Positions 57,771-64,000 of a DNA stretch of 64,000 nucleotides are shown piece by piece. The translations under genes were made by a program, and so were the position numbers. The stretch lies in contig JAYKKI010000005.1 in the NCBI GenBank assembly GCA_039881145.1, forward strand, positions 24,175,501 to 24,239,500, given 5' to 3'. This DNA comes from Druceiella hillmani (Eukaryota; Arthropoda; Insecta; Lepidoptera; Hepialidae). Position 1 is the first letter of the stretch. Every line of letters starts with the position of its first letter. The notes under the pieces are model-generated. The model had not been told where the DNA came from. It saw only the letters and a program-made list of their open reading frames with translations, and made no database searches.

Positions 57771-57954
57771 ACTGCGAAATAATTTCCAGTAATCAACATT
57801 TAACTGCAAAAGTTATTGCAAAGATAGTTGTACCGATACTGCAAAATATATAGATACTGTAAAATTTATCTTATAGATAGCCATACAAACCACCTTATCC
57901 TAAAATTATATAATAATAATAATAAATATGTGATAAAATGAACCTTTTGATTTT

Positions 57955-58530
57955 AATAATCCATTTTTGTACTGTTTCTTCAAAATGTCTTGTATACTAT
58001 TACAATATGCGGTTCCCAATTAAGGATGACTTTAGTGTGGAATTGTACTAAAAATGTAGTCAAGATGTCGTTTATACCGTTGAGTTCTTGATACAGTCAT
58101 TTTTAAGAAATCATTTTTGGAAGTTATTTTACTGTAAAAACTCTTTATTTTTAATGTTAGGGCTGTTCAAAAAAATACTTTATTTGATGTTAATTTTTGG
58201 GAAGTTATTTTCCTGTAAAAACTTTTTATTTGTAATGTTAGGGCTGTTTCAGTATACTTCAATGTGTTTATGTATTTTCCATATTTTGTACTGTTTCTTC
58301 CAAAAAGTCTTGTATACTATTAAAATATGCGGTTCTCAGTTAACGGTGACTTTAGTGTGAAATTGTACTAATAATGTAGTCAAGATATCATTTTTACCGT
58401 TGAGTTCTTTATACAGTCATCTTTCGGAAATAATTTTTGGGAAGTTATTTTGCTGTAAAAACTTTATATTTGTAATGTTAGGGAAGTTTAAGTATATTTT
58501 GACGTGTTTATGCATTTTCCATTAGTGTAA
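57955..58530. repeat. 319-bp tandem repeat with an internal 82-bp duplication
   Basis: TTTTGTACTGTTTCTTC begins units near 57965 and 58284 (offset 319), each running on through TTGTATACTATTA(C/A)AATATGC, GTGACTTTAGTGTG-like and TACCGTTGAGTTCTT phrases. Within unit 1 the phrase GAAGTTATTTTNCTGTAAAA occurs twice, about 82 bp apart (58119 and 58201), and again in unit 2 at 58441. A 90-codon frame (58088-58360) is a by-product. Confidence 0.92.
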
Positions 58531-58534
58531 AAGT

Positions 58535-59585
58535 TATTTCGTTGTTTTGATTATGTCGGTTGATGTTAATTTGTTTATTTTTCTTAAACCACTGATGTCA
58601 TTACTAGGACGTCTAACCAAAACATTAGGTAACGAAATACTGATGAAAATAATATAGCAACTGTATTTTTGGCAGTCTATCATAGTATCATAACTTATGA
58701 TTCGTTTGACACGCAAATTTGATATGGAAATGATTTGTTAGCGGCTTAAGTTTAGACTTGATGAAGTATATCTCTCGAAGAAAAACAAAATCCCAATTTT
58801 TTTAACCTCAAAATAGGAGGCACGGAAACTATGTGACAACAGGTGTTGTTGAAATTTAAAATTGTATTCACATTTTCTTTATTTCTATTTCATAATACAA
58901 GGAAAAAAAAATTCATACGAGTTTACATTTTTTGTAATTATTTTGTTTAAATAACGTTTGTAGAATGAAGCAATTAATTCTTTAGCGATAAGTAATTAAA
59001 GTACTAAGTTGAACGGGAAAACACAACAATATAAAAAAGTGACCTGTGCTGGATAAATGATTAACTTCTGTCGAACGTAATAATATTTTCGATTTAATTT
59101 ACTAGTACGGATTTCCAATGACTCGAGGTCTAACTCGAACTTGAGTTTGTTAATTACTTACAATTCAATATAATTTGACTTTGTTTCAAATGATTTCCTA
59201 AATATTTTCCAATCTTTTTACATTGGGTAAAATTTTGTCTTAGCTCCTTTATTTAGCCTTGAATAAAAAAGCTTAGGAATCAAGTAATGAAACGGATTAT
59301 TAATCAAATTGAGAATAACCAAATGTGAATATGGTAAAATTTAATCCATTACAATTTAGTCTATTATTGTTACCATAAAGGCAACATTTCCATTATAAAT
59401 ATTGACTTAAGGAAATTAGATTGTTTAATAGGTCCAATATTATAATGGATTAATGCGTATTAACCTTCTAAGTATAAGTATTTAGGTATTTCCGATTCCA
59501 ATGCCGCATTTAAGTTATGAAAAAGACCCTACTGATCTACAAGAATAAAAGTTACGATCATTCTGACTGTACACCTACTCTTCGT
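58535..59585. other. AT-rich DNA, no feature seen
   Basis: Nothing beyond AT-rich sequence and short chance frames. Confidence 0.55.
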
Positions 59586-59589
59586 GTGC

Positions 59590-59611
59590 TGTGTGTGTAT
59601 GTGTGTGTGTA
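59590..59611. repeat. (GT)n microsatellite
   Basis: A GT run with one AT interruption. Confidence 0.85.
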
Positions 59612-59684
59612 AAGGTATACTGTAGACTACGGTAACTACAATAATTATTTAACTAAATTTATTTCTAATTTCGAATACTGCGTC

Positions 59685-59855
59685 ATCACAGTGTGCGATA
59701 TGTACTCTAGTACACCGCATCTCGCGGTTACGCCGCGCACTACATATCTCGCGGCGCTCATTAAAAGCACATTAGCTGCTCATGACTACTCTCATTACGA
59801 TAGCGTTGCGTCAGTGTCGTTCAAGAAGTTGATATCTTAATGAAATTGGTTTGAC
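59685..59855. promoter_or_regulatory. CpG-rich island 13
   Basis: CATCTCGCGG occurs at 59718 and ATCTCGCGG again at 59746, around GTTACGCCGCGCAC. CTCATTAAAAGCACATTAGC, CTCATTACGATAGCG and a GTACTCTAGTAC palindrome (59703-59714) also lie here. No open frame. The paired direct repeat in a CpG-rich block suggests a protein-binding module. Confidence 0.28.
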
Positions 59856-60424
59856 AGGTAGAGATGTAGAGAACGCTAATATTATTTACTTGTTGTCGCA
59901 TGTAGTTGAATATGATGAATTTCTATATAATTTATTTCTTTCCCTTTCTAATTTTTATACATCTATCCATCTGTGTCTATATTACGTTGTTTCTCACCTA
60001 TGTATAAACAAATTATATAATTCTAACACATTCACTTCTTTGTCAACTGTAATATTCTCCAGACGTACTAATATTGTAATTAGGCTGTTCAAAATATTTT
60101 CATTAACAAGATCTAAACAATTGTGTGTTTAACAAGATCAAAACAATTGTGCCTTTCGTAGTTTTCAACTAACTTCTGCTAATTACTAGCTTACAACTAA
60201 TGATATGCATACGTGCAAACATACTCAAATGCAAGCACTTACAGATATATCTTTTCCTCCGTAAAAGCATTTAAAAAAGTTTATAAAAGTGAGTGCATAA
60301 TGTCGTAAATAACAATATGAGTGAAACCAGCAATAAATGAAATCGTTTGTTCTTGTAGTTTTCCGTTTTCTTCATTAAAATGGGATTATCAATTTTGATA
60401 TTTTGAATAAAGGCAATTATTGAG

Positions 60425-60690
60425 CCGAAGATACTTCAAAGTTTATTTATATACAGCGACGTTGACCACTATATTAAAAAAGTCATACGACATTTTTCAG
60501 TAGACATTTGGCGGCTGTATTTCAACACGTGTCATTTAAGTTTCTTATTTTCACCGTCATTTAGTTTAATTTATAAATAACGATGAAAATAATGTTCTAC
60601 ATACCATATACAAAAGCATTGTTATCTTTTCTGGGTTAAATAAATTTATTCTTAAAAAATATTAAATGAAATGATGTTTAAACGAGGATT
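60425..60690 (+). repeat. Dispersed repeat Q, copy 2 (longest)
   Basis: Its 5' part matches 56196-56372. Its 3' part (AATGTTCTACATACCATATA, CAAAAGCATTG, ...TTTAAACGAGGATTAG) matches 62395-62520, so it bridges the two partial copies and defines a unit of at least 265 bp. Confidence 0.75.
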
Positions 60691-60691
60691 A

Positions 60692-61025
60692 GAAGAAATG
60701 TTGAGGAAATTAGAATTAAAAAGGATTACTTGTCAAACACTAGCTTTCTACGAAATATTTTATTTTTGGCGAACCACTTAATGAAAATAGGTATATTTTC
60801 ATAAATTTTATCAATTTTCCAACAATTTTTTGGAAGCTTCCTTTATTCGAAATATTTATATATTGTTTAACCAGAAAACCTATCCATCCACATAAGACTT
60901 CGCATTAATTATATTGATATGATTGACGTGCAAATTAGTTATTTATTTATATATTAATATCTTATAAAACAACTGAAACTTTTTTCAAAGAAAATGAAAA
61001 AAAAAAATTAAAAAAGGAACATCAA
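60692..61025. other. AT-rich DNA, no feature seen
   Basis: AT-rich with an A-run near 60995-61015. No feature. Confidence 0.55.
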
Positions 61026-61027
61026 GA

Positions 61028-61335
61028 TTTGAGCACACGGGGGTTAATTTACTGGTGCCGTCCCTAGGTTTTATCTGCTGGAATGTACACTATAATGACG
61101 CTACGTTGTTTTAAAATCGACTAGTTATTAGAAATACATGAACTGAACAGGGGTCAGCAGATATAAACAAGATTTTATAACTTTTCAGAACCCTTATTGT
61201 CAGTAAGTCGACGGAAGAATTAAACCGAGCAGAGAGGGGCGGGAAAATTATTGACTTACCATTCGGTATAATGCCTCCAATGTCACTGTAATTTTATGGT
61301 ACGTGATTACTTAAATGCAAAGTCAGCCGAAAAGA
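61028..61335. promoter_or_regulatory. Mixed-composition island 14
   Basis: GGTGCCGTCCCTAGGTTTT, CAGTAAGTCGACGGAAG, AGAGGGGCGGGAAAATTATT and TAATTTTATGGTACGTGATT (TTTATGG core) lie in a block less AT-rich than its flanks, with no open frame. Confidence 0.22.
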
Positions 61336-61639
61336 GGGTAGTGTCATATAATTAGAAACGATTTTCTATATTACATAAATTATATTAAAATTAATATTAT
61401 CAGATTAACATTGAAAATAAAGTTGAAGCGTCTGGGTGCGATATTTAAATATGTTTCATATTGTATTTTCGATTGCTAAAATGAATGAAATATTAAAAAA
61501 TATTTCTGTCTGTCTTACTTTCTGCATTAACAGATAACTATTGAAGTTATATACATGAATGTTACACATATAGATAGTAACACTTGAACCAATTTAGTTT
61601 TTGTTTCATTTGGATGGTGCAGAAGTCAGTTATGGTGAT

Positions 61640-61819
61640 AAAAATAACAAATTTCCGCCACGTGGATAGTCAGTAGCACCAGGCTGTGGGATGGGTAGGA
61701 AGAGCGTAACTTGACCCACGCGGGATTTAAACGAAACTAATTATTTGCGTCCAATATACTAGTATAAAATAAATACATTTCCAAACTTCATGCGGACAAA
61801 GTCGCAAGGTACCGCTAGT
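61640..61819 (+). mobile_element. Helitron-like 3' end
   Basis: CCAAACTTCATGCGGACAAA followed by GTCGCAAGGTACCGCTAG|T (CTAG at 61815-61818) matches the lepidopteran Helitron-like 3' end, including the CTAG|T junction expected for Helitrons. The 5' limit is unknown; the GC-richer stretch at 61655-61730 (CCGCCACGTGGATAG, GACCCACGCGGG) may belong to it. Confidence 0.55.
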
Positions 61820-61867
61820 CAATAACAAAATTACATATTCATACAATATTATTATGACTTTCAAAAC

Positions 61868-61886
61868 CGAATGGTAGTACCATTCG
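61868..61886. repeat. Small perfect palindrome
   Basis: CGAATGGTA and TACCATTCG are exact reverse complements around one G. Confidence 0.65.
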
Positions 61887-62394
61887 ATTTTTAAAAAACT
61901 GTAGTAAGACTCTGTGTTGAATAAGAATTTAAAAGTTTGAAACGCTGCAAGCTTACTGCCGTTAAGATGATTAAATCTATCAATTACTGCATTGTCTTTA
62001 ATTATTATTTATGAGTAATTTAGCAGTTATTAGCAAGGTTGATCATATTATTTGCTCTTCGACGCGAAATAAATTTAGATATATTTAGTATCTTGTGAGG
62101 AAAGTATCATATCCACAGGAAAACATTAACATTTTCGTGTAAATAAAAAAATATTAAAAAATAATATGTAAGAATTTAAATTTTTACTTAACTTCATAAT
62201 ATGGATTTAGATTTGATTAAAAAATTGTTGCATCAAGAAATTATAATGATCAGGACCTTTATGTCGTATGAGTGAGTAGGTCCTCTAATATCAGCTTGTA
62301 CTCTGATGTCTTCATCGTTATGTATAAGTTAACAAATTGTGGACAAACAAAGCGTAATATTGACATAATGGATATTTCTTTAACACTCTTCCTT

Positions 62395-62560
62395 AAAGAA
62401 ATGTTCTACATACTATACAAAAAGCATTGCAACCTTTGCTGACTCAAAGTTATTTATTTTTCATCAGAAAAAAATAAACGAAATATGCTTTAAAAGAAAT
62501 ATGCTTAAATGAGGCGTTAGGTAGGAATCTCAATCAATAGGTGGCATAGTATAAAATAGG
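62395..62560 (+). repeat. Dispersed repeat Q, copy 3 (3' part) with R-like tail
   Basis: AAATGTTCTACATACTATAC, AAAAAGCATTG and CTTAAATGAGGCGTTAG match the 3' part of 60425-60690. It continues GGTAGGAATCTCAATCAATA, TAGTATAAAATAGGG, which recurs at 62814-62862 as GGTAGGAATCTCGATCGACA, TAGTATAAAATGGG. The last phrase is therefore a separate local duplication of about 300 bp offset. Confidence 0.6.
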
Positions 62561-62813
62561 GGTTTAGTATAGAGGTGATTAAGCAGAGACGTAATGTTTA
62601 ATTCAACAAATAAATATTGAGGAAATTTTTTAATACGGAAAAGCGGTTTATATTTTCATACACATTTACACGTTAAATACTTGTATATTTTATTATTTTA
62701 TAATAATTTTCAGTTTCTGGCTTTGTTTTGGGGCTTTGTGGTGAAATATGAAACCGTTTATCTTGTCATGTCCGTCCTTCCATCCGTTCATATGTTACAT
62801 ATTCATAGTGCTT

Positions 62814-62880
62814 TAGGTAGGAATCTCGATCGACACGTGGTTTAGTATAAAATGGGCGTGATTTTTTTATCACGTGTAGT
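62814..62880 (+). repeat. Second copy of the GGTAGGAATCTC phrase
   Basis: See 62517-62560. ACACGTGG and ATCACGTGTAG here add two CACGTG E-box-like sites. Confidence 0.55.
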
Positions 62881-63149
62881 ATCGAGTCTTTAATCACCGG
62901 AAAGGGGTTTCAAAATGAAATCGAGTTTTCACTTCTTATTTTTAAACTTTAAGCTCCGTTTGTGAAATATTAAGCTTGAAAATGACATGTAATTTGTCAA
63001 TTATAAATTTGAAAAGTCTGAAAAAATTGCAGACGCTAACATTTTGCTAGAATTTTCACTTAAAATTATTTAATCACTTACTTTAATAATTTCAAGAAAT
63101 AGTGAAAATTTGAGAACCTCACTTTATGCATTTTGCGATTTTTGATTCA

Positions 63150-63245
63150 TTTTGTTAGGTTATCCATTAAAATGAACGACGCGTTATCGTTCGCCGCTCG
63201 TATCGAACGATGCGCACCGATCACCCTAATTTTTCGCATAAATAG
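63150..63245. promoter_or_regulatory. GC-richer patch with an inverted repeat
   Basis: ATCGTTCG (63186-63193) and CGAACGAT (63204-63211) are an exact 8-bp inverted repeat within GACGCGTTATCGTTCGCCGC and GATGCGCACCGATCACCC. A possible dimer binding site. Confidence 0.25.
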
Positions 63246-63317
63246 CTGCTAGAAAAATAATTGACACAGTAGTTTTGTGAGCGCATTGAAAATCCTGTCA
63301 AATTTCGAGTAAGCGAT

Positions 63318-64000
<683 letters not shown>

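Overview
The window looks like non-coding, AT-rich nuclear DNA from an insect, most probably a moth or butterfly (Lepidoptera). There are no prokaryote-style operons, and no open frame that I recognise as a host protein. The ATG-initiated frames are short; the longest is 140 codons. Many (TA)n microsatellites are present. The lepidopteran assignment is inference from decayed interspersed repeats that I recognise: Helitron-like termini ending GCACAGCTAG or ACCGCTAG, the internal stretch GATTTTGATGAAATTTGGCA, the GTCCGTCTATCTGTCTGTC / GGTTCCGTAC / CGTGCTTGACAGG family, and the GTCCACTGCTGGAC family. Layout. 0-12 kb: AT-rich DNA with (TA)n tracts, three candidate conserved islands (about 0.7, 7.3-7.8 and 9.2 kb), decayed copies of the GGTTCCGTAC family, and a perfect 28-bp inverted repeat closed by a (TA)n loop (9.5 kb). 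12-20 kb: a GC-richer island with overlapping open frames (12.5-12.9 kb), a three-copy 244-bp tandem repeat (15.1-15.8 kb), a 125-bp higher-order array carrying five copies of the palindrome TAGTAATTACTA (16.0-16.4 kb), and two more candidate regulatory islands (18.1 and 19.0 kb). 20-31 kb: dispersed repeats, a Helitron-like fragment, further islands and a 124-bp tandem array (29.7 kb). 31-34.2 kb: the only clear protein-coding relic, a decayed Ty3/Gypsy-type retrotransposon. It shows a retropepsin-like stretch and the start of reverse transcriptase, a possible tRNA-Lys primer-binding site upstream, and two homologous blocks (59 of 88 bases identical by hand count) flanking it in the same orientation. 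34-45 kb: AT-rich DNA, a Helitron-like composite (37.5-38.0 kb), microsatellites and another repeat copy. 45.4-45.9 kb: the sharpest GC/CpG-rich island, with an uninterrupted frame that could be a 5' coding exon; it is the best place in the window to look for a real transcript. 46-64 kb: AT-rich DNA, a long GC-richer island at 52.06-52.62 kb ending in two good splice-acceptor-like sites, strong hairpins at 51.5 and 56.1 kb, a 319-bp tandem repeat (58 kb), and several related dispersed repeats. The pattern of normal-GC islands rich in TAAT cores, set in AT-rich repeat-laden DNA without exons, fits a long intron or an intergenic regulatory domain of a developmental gene. This is inference; I cannot name the gene. 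I found no recognisable tRNA, rRNA or conserved microRNA by eye, and no CRISPR.
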